In this document: piece by piece, positions 1 through 6,096 of the stretch
Layout: each line of letters starts with the position of its first letter
Position numbering within the stretch: position 1 is the stretch's first letter
NCBI GenBank assembly: GCA_020429905.1
Contig: JAGQKX010000043.1
Location: 1-6,096 of the forward strand
Source of the DNA: a candidate division WWE3 bacterium
GTDB taxonomy: Bacteria > Patescibacteriota > 4484-211 > JAGQKX01
DNA length: 6,096 bases
Direction of reading: 5' to 3'
Position numbers and translations under genes: made by a program
Notes under the pieces: generated by a model
What the model was told of the DNA's origin: nothing
What the model saw: the letters and a program-made list of their open reading frames with translations, nothing else
Databases searched by the model: none

Positions 1-259
1 AAGATTTTTCGACATTCACCTCAATGCCATCAATGGTGGCCGAAGACGGAATACTAAAACCAAAATCAGTCGCCTTAAGATAATAAGATGTAAAACCTAA
101 TCCCGGAGGCGATTTATATACATACGCATTAACATCATTACTACTGGCTGCATCATTTGGATTTGTCCATGTGTACGTACCAGCCACTTCGTTAGCTAGG
201 GTAGAGGGAGAAAGTGTCACAGACGTTGTTACTGTCTCTTCTTTAACAACATTACTTTT
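1..259 (-). other. Second beta-rich domain following a LamG opening strand (partial)
   Basis: From residue 188 of the DUF2341 protein the LamG pattern stops and a new segment starts (KSNVVKEETVTTSVTLSPST). It continues with TYTWTNPNDAASSNDVNAYV and YLKATDFGFSIPSSATIDGI up to the window edge. The LKATxFGFxIPxxAxIxGI core is a recurring motif I recall from phage-like structural proteins and large exported proteins. The domain is incomplete here, so whether the LamG fold resumes after it cannot be seen. Confidence 0.6.
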
Positions 260-820
260 TGCTGTAGATCCATATCCTTCATCAAAACTCCAGTAAGCCA
301 CTGGACCCGGGCCAACTTCTTCGCTCCCAGCCGTCCCGATTGTGTAGTTACTGGCTTCAGTACTAAAATCACTCCCTTCTCCGCCATCTTCAGCCGAAGA
401 GTTTCCATAATACAGATAAATCGTCATATCACCAGCCGGAAACGTTCCAAAGTGAACGTGAACCACCGTTGATGAAGTTCCACAACCCGAGACAATATAG
501 TGAGGAAGAATGTTCCCTCCAGCGTTAGTAAACCGCATGTCTCCGCAATCAGTTTGGAATTTTGAACTATCTGAAGTATCAAATGCATCTCCTCCTGTAA
601 AATTAATATAGACATCCGATTCCTCAGTTGTATTATTCGAGACCGGTATGGCAATTCGGTACTGCCAACCTTCATTCCACCATCCAGCTGACGCTTCATT
701 ATTCAATGAAAGAAATACCAACCCTACCATTAGCAGAGACGACCCAACCATTGCTAATACGGACAAGATTCTTCTTCGTGTAGGCTTTTGTAATAATTTA
801 ATGTTACGCATATTATTCAT
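1..820 (-). CDS. Exported DUF2341 / interrupted-LamG surface protein (3' end beyond window)
   Basis: The frame opens at ATG 820-818 and stays open to the left edge, giving 273 codons of a longer gene. An in-frame TGA lies 15 bases upstream with no start codon between, so this ATG is the first possible start; a second ATG is at codon 4. Residues 1-45 are a signal peptide: basic KPTRRR at 12-17, a hydrophobic core at 18-39, and an ASA cleavage site before Gly46. Residues about 47-160 match DUF2341, starting WWNEGWQYRIAIPVSN, with the pattern DCGDMRFTNAGGNILPHYI and two cysteines (92, 113), then an IYLYYGN strand. A LamG opening strand, PVAYWSFDEGYGSTA, follows at 173-187. From 188 the sequence changes to a different beta-rich domain with YLKATDFGFSIPSSATIDGI at 247-266. 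The likely role is an exported cell-surface adhesion or ligand-binding protein; the precise function is unknown. No strong ribosome binding site is seen. Confidence 0.9.
   Translation of the reverse strand, partial: MNNMRNIKLLQKPTRRRILSVLAMVGSSLLMVGLVFLSLNNEASAGWWNEGWQYRIAIPVSNNTTEESDVYINFTGGDAFDTSDSSKFQTDCGDMRFTNAGGNILPHYIVSGCGTSSTVVHVHFGTFPAGDMTIYLYYGNSSAEDGGEGSDFSTEASNYTIGTAGSEEVGPGPVAYWSFDEGYGSTAKSNVVKEETVTTSVTLSPSTLANEVAGTYTWTNPNDAASSNDVNAYVYKSPPGLGFTSYYLKATDFGFSIPSSATIDGIEVNVEKS
686..820 (-). other. Signal peptide coding segment
   Basis: Codons 1-45 of the DUF2341 gene encode a short polar N-terminus, a basic stretch (KPTRRR), about 22 hydrophobic residues (ILSVLAMVGSSLLMVGLVFL and two more) and NNEASA, with predicted type I signal peptidase cleavage between Ala45 and Gly46. 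The mature protein would begin GWWNEGW, the usual start of DUF2341 domains. The core is long and strongly hydrophobic, which fits Sec export. There is no lipobox cysteine. Confidence 0.85.
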
Positions 821-867
821 AGTACTAAGTTGTCAGGCATCCCAAAAGAAGCAATACTCCCCTTAGG
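821..867 (-). other. Short intergenic gap without recognisable signals
   Basis: These 47 bases separate the GIY-YIG stop from the DUF2341 start. A purine-rich AAGGGGAG lies about 40 bases before the ATG, too far for a ribosome binding site. I find no convincing -35/-10 pair and no hairpin followed by a T run, so co-transcription with the upstream genes is the simplest reading. Confidence 0.5.
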
Positions 868-1155
868 TTACGGACTTCCGGTTAGGGGCCCAAAGCCCGA
901 ACACTGTATAAGGAATATTTTCAAGTGCTTTTTTAAATAGGCCTTACCCCTTCCAGATTTTAAAGACTTTTCTCTTCTCTTAGCGTCATCTTCGTTACAA
1001 CATGCTTCATAGTAGACCAGTTTTAAAGGTGCCCTATGTTTGGTTGAAAACACCTTTCCATTATTGTGATCGACTAAACGTTTCTTTAAATCGTTAGTAA
1101 AACCAGTATAGAATTTGTTATCTTTTTCACTCAATAGAACGTATGTATAGTACAT
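868..1155 (-). CDS. Small GIY-YIG domain endonuclease-like protein with surface-protein-like C-terminal tail
   Basis: This 95-residue protein is a single GIY-YIG nuclease domain of the UvrC N-terminal/YhbQ (URI) type. The motifs are TYV at 4-6 (for GIY), YTG at 16-18 (for YIG), Arg26 and His30 in RLVDH, and DAKRREKSLK at 57-66, where Glu62 aligns with the catalytic metal-binding glutamate of UvrC. The catalytic residues Tyr5, Tyr16, Arg26 and Glu62 are therefore present. The family generally nicks or cuts DNA in repair or as mobile endonucleases; the target here is unknown. The start ATG lies 5 bases after the stop of the LamG gene, with no Shine-Dalgarno sequence, so translation may depend on re-initiation. 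The domain should end near residue 82 (KKHLKIFL). The extra IQCSGFGPLTGSP is not typical of the fold and resembles the LamG protein's C-terminus. It may be a mobile passenger rather than part of the surface-protein function. Confidence 0.88.
   Translation of the reverse strand: MYYTYVLLSEKDNKFYTGFTNDLKKRLVDHNNGKVFSTKHRAPLKLVYYEACCNEDDAKRREKSLKSGRGKAYLKKHLKIFLIQCSGFGPLTGSP
895..906. repeat. Left arm of a perfect 12-base inverted repeat around the GIY-YIG gene
   Basis: The plus strand reads GCCCGAACACTG here, the exact reverse complement of 1172-1183, with 265 bases between the arms. On the coding strand this arm encodes QCSG, just before the FGPLTGSP tail of the GIY-YIG protein. The match does not extend at either end. 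Confidence 0.7.
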
Positions 1156-1160
1156 ATTGT

Positions 1161-4100
1161 TTATGGTGACCCAGTGTTCGGGCCAAAACGCGCTACCCCA
1201 TCATTCATTATTTTTTTCACCTGGGCTTCTGAAAGCTCATACCCATACATCCGAATATCATCAAGCTGCCCGGTATAATCGTTAACAATACTTCCCCCGG
1301 CATCTCTTCCGCTAAACAAGACATTGGCAGTAGTATTTTCCATAGCAGTATACGAACCGCTATTTGTGTCAGTAGTGTCTGCTCGCTCACCGTTGATATA
1401 CAATTTCATTCCACTTGAAAGACCGGACCCCGAATAGGTACCGGCAATATGTACCCACGTATTCGTATTAGCACTTCTCGTCGTAACTCTTCCGATATAG
1501 CTCGACGTGCTATAGTCATATAGTTGTAAGTTAGGCCGACCAGAGGCATCGAGAATAAAACGATACTCTGTTCCTGATGTTCCATATTTGGAGATAAAAT
1601 CTTCATTCGAACCAGATGTTTTGATCCAGGCTGTGAACGATAGCGGACGATCACTCGTGGTGTTACCAAATGTTAACGCATCCGTGTCAGTAACTTGCAC
1701 ATACTCATCTCCCCCGTCTAGATAAATGCTGGCATTATGTTTGCCGGTCGTACCATTGTTCCACGCCTCCGTCCCCGTCCCGCTTCCGCATGTGCCTAGT
1801 GATTGGTTAGTTCCCGATCCTGTGATTACGATCGATCCATGATTATTTCGTCTACTCGAATCAGTCGCCTGTGAGCCGGAACAATCATCAAATTTCCACC
1901 ATCCTAACGGCGCTCCTTGATTGTAGTCATAGGATATTTGCGCCGGTGTCCGCACGTAGTTATATACCTTAACCTCATCAATCATCCCATTCATATTTTC
2001 GGTTCCGCTGGTATTACTGCCAATTTTCATTCCCGTTTGGCTATATGCCGGCGGCGGGGTCGAATTTGAAGCTACTCGAATTCCGTTGTAGTAAAGGATT
2101 GAACCATTTGTCTGATCCCACGTGAGGGTCACGAACGTCCATTGCCCAACGGTGGGATCTGTTGCATATGAAACTCGATATTCACTGCTGATATAAAAAC
2201 CATACAAATTATTACCCGGTGACAATCTAAAATCGTTCATAGTTACGCCCGAACTTAATATGTCGTATGTCCCACCTACTTTAGGGTAAACCCAAGCTGA
2301 GACGGTTCCTGTTTGAGAAGGGATTTGGAAAGCAGTAGAGGTAACGTTAACATAATCATTAGACCCATCAAATTCAAGTGCACTTCCCGATTTACCAGGG
2401 ACCCAATCCGTTTCCGTCATCGAACCAACCATTGAACCGGAATAGTCATGACCGGATTTATCATGCACAGTACTCGTTCCGGTATTTTCATCGAAATTCC
2501 AATAGCCAACCGGTTCGGTACCAGCCCCACCCGTAAGATCGTCTGCCTCTTTATAACCGGTGCCAAAATTAATGGCCGCATTGGCGTTCATGGTCACCCG
2601 AACCTCTTCTTCTGACAATGCACCTGCGAATAATTGAATATCGTCTAACTGACCGTCAAATGCCTCACCCGCCGAAAACGGTTCACTCGGGATTTCTCGT
2701 CCGATAAAGAGATTCTTATTATTCGTCGCTGGAGTACCCGTAATCGAGGCTGAGTTGACCTGCTGCCCATTCACATAAAATCGCATCACGTTGACAGCAT
2801 CATCAAAGACACACATGAGATGAGACCAAGTAGCCGTGGGCAGCGTGTAGGCAAAATTAGTTGAATAATCTGTGTGACTTGTGTTTTCAAAACCACAGGT
2901 CAGTCCCTGTCCAGAAATACCAATATTATTATTTAGCCCAATCCCATAATTCGCTTGGGTTCCAGACGTATCAAGATCAGGATCGCCTGTTTTTGATACC
3001 AGATACGCAACCCGATTAGTCGAAGGCAACGACTCTGGATTGACCCACAACCCTATGGAAAATGAACCCGCAATATCTAATGAACTGGCGTCAGTCACCT
3101 CAACGTAATCTTTGGTGGTACCAGAATTTTCGAAATCTAACGCATCAGTGAACCTCCCAGCTGTAGTCCACGTTGGACAAGCAGAATCTCCAGATTGCGG
3201 ACACGTCGTCCCTGATCCGGCAAGGTTACCATTATTGGTTCCGACAGTATCGTAGGCCATATCTCCATAATTCTCATCAAACTTCCACCTACTCACCTGG
3301 CTGCCTATGGGTGAACCACCGAGCGGATGCCCGCCATTCATGTCTTCGATCACTTGATTGGCTGATCGAGCGTAGTTATAGACTCTCAATTCATCAAGAT
3401 AACTATCGATAAATTGACCTCCCCCACCGTATGCAATACGCCCAATTTGCACTGCATCGCCATTCGCCGAGAGGTTACTCGTCTCGGCTGCAGTATATAC
3501 CTGTACGCCATTGCGATAGAGCGTCACGGTGTTAGCCAACGTATCGAATACGCATTCAAGATGTTGCCAGGCTCCAGTAGTAACAGGAGATGTTGAGGTA
3601 CTGTGATCACGATAACCGCCACTATAGAAACCACAGTTAAACTCATCGTTGTTATTAAACTCCAAAAAATAGTTAGCATTTGATCCGGCCGCTTGCTCTT
3701 TAGAGATGATTGTTTCCCACTCAGCCGTCCCAGGCATGCTTAGCGGTTTTACCCAGGCTGAAATTGAAAACGATCCATAGAAATCAAGATTATTCGCATC
3801 AGAAACCGTCAAATAATTAGAGCTTCCATTAAATTTCAGACTGCTACCAAATTGGCCCGGATACCAACTGCTTTCACTAAATGATCCCCCCATCGTGCCA
3901 TGATTTGCATGGGATGACTGATCATAGACTCTTGAAGTTCCCGCATTTTCGTCAAAATTAAAATAGAGTGTAGGCTCAGGCGACCAGTTGTAGAGATCAT
4001 ATACTTCATCTGGAGTGAACGCCCGATTGTAGACCCTGAGATCATCGATAATCCCGCCATAATCATTATTTCCAGCCCCATCTCGGCCGACATAAAAATT

Positions 4101-6096
4101 GATTGCATTTGATGGAGAACCGATATCGGATAACGTTCCGGTCATGGTCGCTTTGGCTTCGACCCCGTTGATATAAATCGTGGTAAACCGTTCACTATCA
4201 TCATCAAACACAGCAGTTACGTAGTTAGCTGTATTTTCGATGATCGTCTCACTGGCGCTTGCGATAAACAGCGTGTCAGTTCCATCCCTCACATAAAACT
4301 GCAATCTTCCGTTGGTCTCGTCATAGGTCAAAGAATATCCTGCTTGCCCACAACAGTTATATTTAGTCACGATTTCATTTTCAGTAGCTGCACCAGCGTC
4401 TGTCGGATATAACCAAGCAGAAATTGCAAAATCTTGCCCGTCACCAAAATCAAGGACACTGACGTTACCCATATCGATATAATCATCCGTTCCGTCGAGC
4501 AAGACATTTCCTCCAAAATGACCAGGAATACTCACACTCGTCGCATTATTTCCCCAAACGCCGCCATTCCCATTACCCGAGAGGTCACAGCTATCATCAC
4601 CAGCAGTCGGACAACTATCCGCCGCGTTTTCATCCATCGGCCAGTAGCCTACCAGTCCATCACTCAGGTTGATATCTGTGCTTTCACCAAAAACTGCAGA
4701 CGAACCAGAGGTGCTCGCCCCTCGTATTGCATCGGTTTTGATCTGTGCCGCTGAACGTTCATAGTTGTGAATCTTAAATTCATCAATGGATCCATTAAAA
4801 TTAGCCGTCGATGGTCCGCCGATAAGAAAATCAGAATTAACCGATACCGCAGCGGGATTAACTCCCACCGTGGCCGCATGAGGATTATTAGTTCCTGATC
4901 CAGTAAACGTCGCTGGGTTTTCACTCGACGCTTCAAGCGTCCGTTGGCCCGTTGCCATTCGAACATGATTCGTACTCGTGCTGCTCGCATTGGAGGCAGC
5001 GTTGATCTGGTTACTGTAGCTTCCGGGTATTGTAAAAGTGAAGTTCGTCAACCGTGAATTAGCCATGGCCAGCCAAAGTGTTTTAGCGCTTCCCCAACTT
5101 GGAGCCAAGTTCGGCGGATCGATTGATTGTGCTGCCGTGAAGGCATCAGCCAATGGGGTTGACGTATTGTACCCAGTAATCCGATAGCTAATATGTGCAG
5201 AAGCTCTGCCGAGCGCCGTAGTCACGTTTACACTTGCCCCTTCAGATCCGGTCGCAATTTTCCAAAAAATAGTGGTTCGACCCGTTGAGTCTCTAGAATC
5301 AAGGGTATTCCAACCACTCAAGGTATGTGTGGTTGATGTACTTCCTGTTCTAAAGAAAATGAGCAATAAATCACCCGCACTTATGCCCGATGGCAAGGAT
5401 ACCGTGTGCGTAGTAGCTGATGTGGAGGCCGTCGAGCTGAAGTTAGTCGCAGCCACCTGCGGGAAACTCGTTACGCCCGCTGTTTCAACTGGAGTGCCCG
5501 ATCCATTGGTACTTACTCCCCGTGCAAGACCATCTACATAAAGTGTAATTTCATCATCACCATCATCCGAATAGGATAGCGCAAGATGATGCCAACTATT
5601 AAGAGTAATGGCGTCATCCACCGTCAATGTAGCATCACTACTGGACAAATCCAAGGACGCTTGAAGATCAGCGACTTTCGAATTCGATCCAGCTGCCACG
5701 CGGAGATACGTATTGCTGCCTTTATTGAAAATCTGACCGAGACTACCTTCACCTAATGAATTAATTTTTACCCATCCTTGGACCGTAAATCCTCCTACCA
5801 AACCCGATTCAAGATTAATTTTGGAAGTATCAGGTATTGCTATCACATCATCGCTCCCATCAAAAAGAAAACAACCCTGAGAGGAACACATGTCCGGTGT
5901 TTGTCTGGCCGGCTGAATTGAAGCATTTGTCCCAAACGCGGCATGGTTTTGATGTGAGGTGTGATCACAGACATCCGGCAAGACGGTATTACCTACCCCA
6001 TCGTTATACAACGACATTGCCTCTTCTTTGCTCAAAACCCGATTCCAAACCCCCGCATCATCTATCTCTCCATCAAAAACATCATCCCCAATATAA
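1161..6096 (-). CDS. Giant multi-LamG (concanavalin A-like) surface protein, 5' end beyond window
   Basis: The frame is open from the right edge (first whole codon at 6095) to TAA at 1161-1163, giving 1644 residues. A TTG at 6035 and an ATG at 6017 are in frame, but the codons before them already encode a good LamG ending (FDGEIDD, then VWNRVLSKEEAMSLYN), so the true start is outside. Counting from the first whole codon, there is a LamG tail (1-35) and six LamG units at about 42-456, 475-706, 707-922, 934-1177, 1195-1396 and 1397-1633. Most open with a YWxFDE-like strand, continue with LxFDGxxDYVxV and WxHLxxxFD, and close with GxIDDxRVYNxxxxxxxV. Unit 1 contains an inserted domain at about 207-420. 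LamG units bind sugars, proteins or calcium; here adhesion or substrate binding outside the cell is inferred. No catalytic motif, transmembrane helix or sortase signal is visible, and the C-terminus is ARFGPNTGSP. Confidence 0.93.
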   Translation of the reverse strand, partial: YIGDDVFDGEIDDAGVWNRVLSKEEAMSLYNDGVGNTVLPDVCDHTSHQNHAAFGTNASIQPARQTPDMCSSQGCFLFDGSDDVIAIPDTSKINLESGLVGGFTVQGWVKINSLGEGSLGQIFNKGSNTYLRVAAGSNSKVADLQASLDLSSSDATLTVDDAITLNSWHHLALSYSDDGDDEITLYVDGLARGVSTNGSGTPVETAGVTSFPQVAATNFSSTASTSATTHTVSLPSGISAGDLLLIFFRTGSTSTTHTLSGWNTLDSRDSTGRTTIFWKIATGSEGASVNVTTALGRASAHISYRITGYNTSTPLADAFTAAQSIDPPNLAPSWGSAKTLWLAMANSRLTNFTFTIPGSYSNQINAASNASSTSTNHVRMATGQRTLEASSENPATFTGSGTNNPHAATVGVNPAAVSVNSDFLIGGPSTANFNGSIDEFKIHNYERSAAQIKTDAIRGASTSGSSAVFGESTDINLSDGLVGYWPMDENAADSCPTAGDDSCDLSGNGNGGVWGNNATSVSIPGHFGGNVLLDGTDDYIDMGNVSVLDFGDGQDFAISAWLYPTDAGAATENEIVTKYNCCGQAGYSLTYDETNGRLQFYVRDGTDTLFIASASETIIENTANYVTAVFDDDSERFTTIYINGVEAKATMTGTLSDIGSPSNAINFYVGRDGAGNNDYGGIIDDLRVYNRAFTPDEVYDLYNWSPEPTLYFNFDENAGTSRVYDQSSHANHGTMGGSFSESSWYPGQFGSSLKFNGSSNYLTVSDANNLDFYGSFSISAWVKPLSMPGTAEWETIISKEQAAGSNANYFLEFNNNDEFNCGFYSGGYRDHSTSTSPVTTGAWQHLECVFDTLANTVTLYRNGVQVYTAAETSNLSANGDAVQIGRIAYGGGGQFIDSYLDELRVYNYARSANQVIEDMNGGHPLGGSPIGSQVSRWKFDENYGDMAYDTVGTNNGNLAGSGTTCPQSGDSACPTWTTAGRFTDALDFENSGTTKDYVEVTDASSLDIAGSFSIGLWVNPESLPSTNRVAYLVSKTGDPDLDTSGTQANYGIGLNNNIGISGQGLTCGFENTSHTDYSTNFAYTLPTATWSHLMCVFDDAVNVMRFYVNGQQVNSASITGTPATNNKNLFIGREIPSEPFSAGEAFDGQLDDIQLFAGALSEEEVRVTMNANAAINFGTGYKEADDLTGGAGTEPVGYWNFDENTGTSTVHDKSGHDYSGSMVGSMTETDWVPGKSGSALEFDGSNDYVNVTSTAFQIPSQTGTVSAWVYPKVGGTYDILSSGVTMNDFRLSPGNNLYGFYISSEYRVSYATDPTVGQWTFVTLTWDQTNGSILYYNGIRVASNSTPPPAYSQTGMKIGSNTSGTENMNGMIDEVKVYNYVRTPAQISYDYNQGAPLGWWKFDDCSGSQATDSSRRNNHGSIVITGSGTNQSLGTCGSGTGTEAWNNGTTGKHNASIYLDGGDEYVQVTDTDALTFGNTTSDRPLSFTAWIKTSGSNEDFISKYGTSGTEYRFILDASGRPNLQLYDYSTSSYIGRVTTRSANTNTWVHIAGTYSGSGLSSGMKLYINGERADTTDTNSGSYTAMENTTANVLFSGRDAGGSIVNDYTGQLDDIRMYGYELSEAQVKKIMNDGVARFGPNTGSP
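1172..1183. repeat. Right arm of the 12-base inverted repeat, within the LamG gene 3' end
   Basis: The plus strand reads CAGTGTTCGGGC, pairing exactly with 895-906. On the coding strand it lies inside the codons for the FGPNTGSP tail of the LamG protein. In a transcript covering both genes the arms could pair and loop out most of the GIY-YIG frame. Confidence 0.7.
1197..6096 (-). repeat. Tandem array of LamG protein domains (one tail plus six units)
   Basis: The units, in protein order, lie at about 6095-5991 (tail only), 5972-4728 (unit 1, interrupted), 4673-3978, 3977-3330, 3296-2565, 2513-1908 and 1907-1197. Intact units are about 200-245 residues long. The repetition is clear in protein but weak in DNA, so these are old duplications or imported units rather than recent copies. 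Joins are sometimes very tight, as at YNQGAPLGWWKFDD between units 5 and 6, and sometimes carry a longer linker such as AAINFGTGYKEADDLTGGAG before unit 5. Units 3 and 4 share a cysteine pair in CGF and HLxCVFD, and are probably each other's closest relatives here. Confidence 0.85.
4836..5477 (-). other. Foreign beta-rich domain nested inside LamG unit 1
   Basis: About 214 codons lie between the LamG strand ITLYVDGLARGV and the LamG strand SDFLIGGPSTANFNGSIDEF, which are normally joined by a short loop. The insert starts near GVTSFPQVAATNFSS and ends near AATVGVNPAAVSVN. Its signature is HTVSLPSGISAGDLLLIFFR, then GWNTLD, FWKIATGSEGASVNVTT and ISYRITGYN. I recognise this GDLLL-type arrangement as a recurring unnamed domain, which I recall from phage tail or virion-like proteins and large secreted proteins; I cannot assign a Pfam name. 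It contains no cysteine and is rich in Ser and Thr. The edges are estimated to within about 10 residues. Confidence 0.75.

Noticed and set aside
424..699. Minus-strand open frame of 91 codons inside the DUF2341 gene
   Set aside because: It is out of frame with the DUF2341 coding sequence, which has a signal peptide and domain match across the same bases.
764..820. Twin-arginine (Tat) export signal suggested by TRRRIL
   Set aside because: The following core is about 22 strongly hydrophobic residues, more typical of Sec signals, and the consensus is incomplete. DUF2341 and LamG proteins bind no cofactor that would require folded export.
648..866. Plus-strand open frame of 72 codons across the start of the DUF2341 gene
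   Set aside because: It is antisense to the signal peptide and DUF2341 coding sequence, has no recognisable domain, and the minus strand carries clear protein homology.
868..906. Rho-independent terminator at the end of the GIY-YIG gene (GGGC-TTTGG-GCCC)
   Set aside because: The stem is only 4 base pairs and no T run follows on the coding strand.
1140..1165. Promoter -10-like TGTACTAT at the start of the GIY-YIG gene
   Set aside because: It lies at the start codon, so it could not drive the full frame, and no acceptable -35 element is found at the proper distance.
1161..1187. Sortase LPXTG-like signal in GPNTG
   Set aside because: No hydrophobic segment or basic tail follows; the chain ends three residues later, at SP after the TG.
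4434..4754. Plus-strand open frame of 106 codons opposite LamG units 1-2
   Set aside because: The protein is low in recognisable features and lies wholly antisense to a well-supported LamG frame; it is a by-product of that coding sequence.
5272..5541. Plus-strand open frame of 89 codons opposite the nested domain
   Set aside because: It has no domain or upstream signal, and the minus-strand frame encodes a coherent beta-rich domain here.
5551..5567. CATCATCACCATCATC microsatellite-like run
   Set aside because: It is simply the codons of the acidic DDGDDE loop in LamG unit 1, too short and imperfect to be a repeat of interest.

Overview
The window looks like part of a bacterial chromosome or metagenomic contig from the Candidate Phyla Radiation (Patescibacteria, perhaps Parcubacteria-like). 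This is inferred from three things: very large multi-LamG surface proteins next to a signal-peptide DUF2341 protein, a one-domain GIY-YIG protein with the MYYxYVLLS...FYTGFTNDLKKRL signature that I associate with these lineages, and weak or absent Shine-Dalgarno sequences. The standard genetic code reads all genes, and the two stop codons in view are both TAA. No rRNA, tRNA or other taxonomic marker is present, so the assignment is tentative.

All genes lie on the minus strand and are closely packed, so they read from right to left. (1) From the right edge to 1161 runs the 3' part of one giant gene of more than 1644 codons. Its product is a chain of LamG/concanavalin A-like beta-sandwich domains: the tail of one, then six more. 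The first full one is split by a foreign domain of about 214 residues. (2) Five bases later, at 1155-868, is a 95-residue GIY-YIG nuclease-like gene. (3) After a 47-base gap, from 820 to beyond the left edge, is the 5' part of a second surface-protein gene. It has a signal peptide, a DUF2341 domain, the first strand of a LamG domain, and then an abrupt switch to a different beta-rich domain. This gene has no long conventional ATG-to-stop frame in the window because it runs off the edge, so it is easy to miss.

The two large genes probably encode exported, modular proteins that bind glycans or other ligands or mediate adhesion at the cell surface. The small nuclease gene has no obvious part in that job.

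The most notable structure is at the junctions. The giant LamG protein and the GIY-YIG protein end in almost the same C-terminal peptide (FGPNTGSP and FGPLTGSP, each followed by TAA), yet six of the seven shared residues use different synonymous codons. A perfect 12-base inverted repeat also brackets most of the nuclease gene. Together these suggest that the nuclease gene was inserted at, or recombined between, the 3' ends of related LamG genes. Separately, both surface proteins have a LamG fold interrupted by an unrelated domain, which points to domain-into-domain insertion as a way these proteins diversify. I see no defence system, CRISPR array, RNA gene or insertion sequence.
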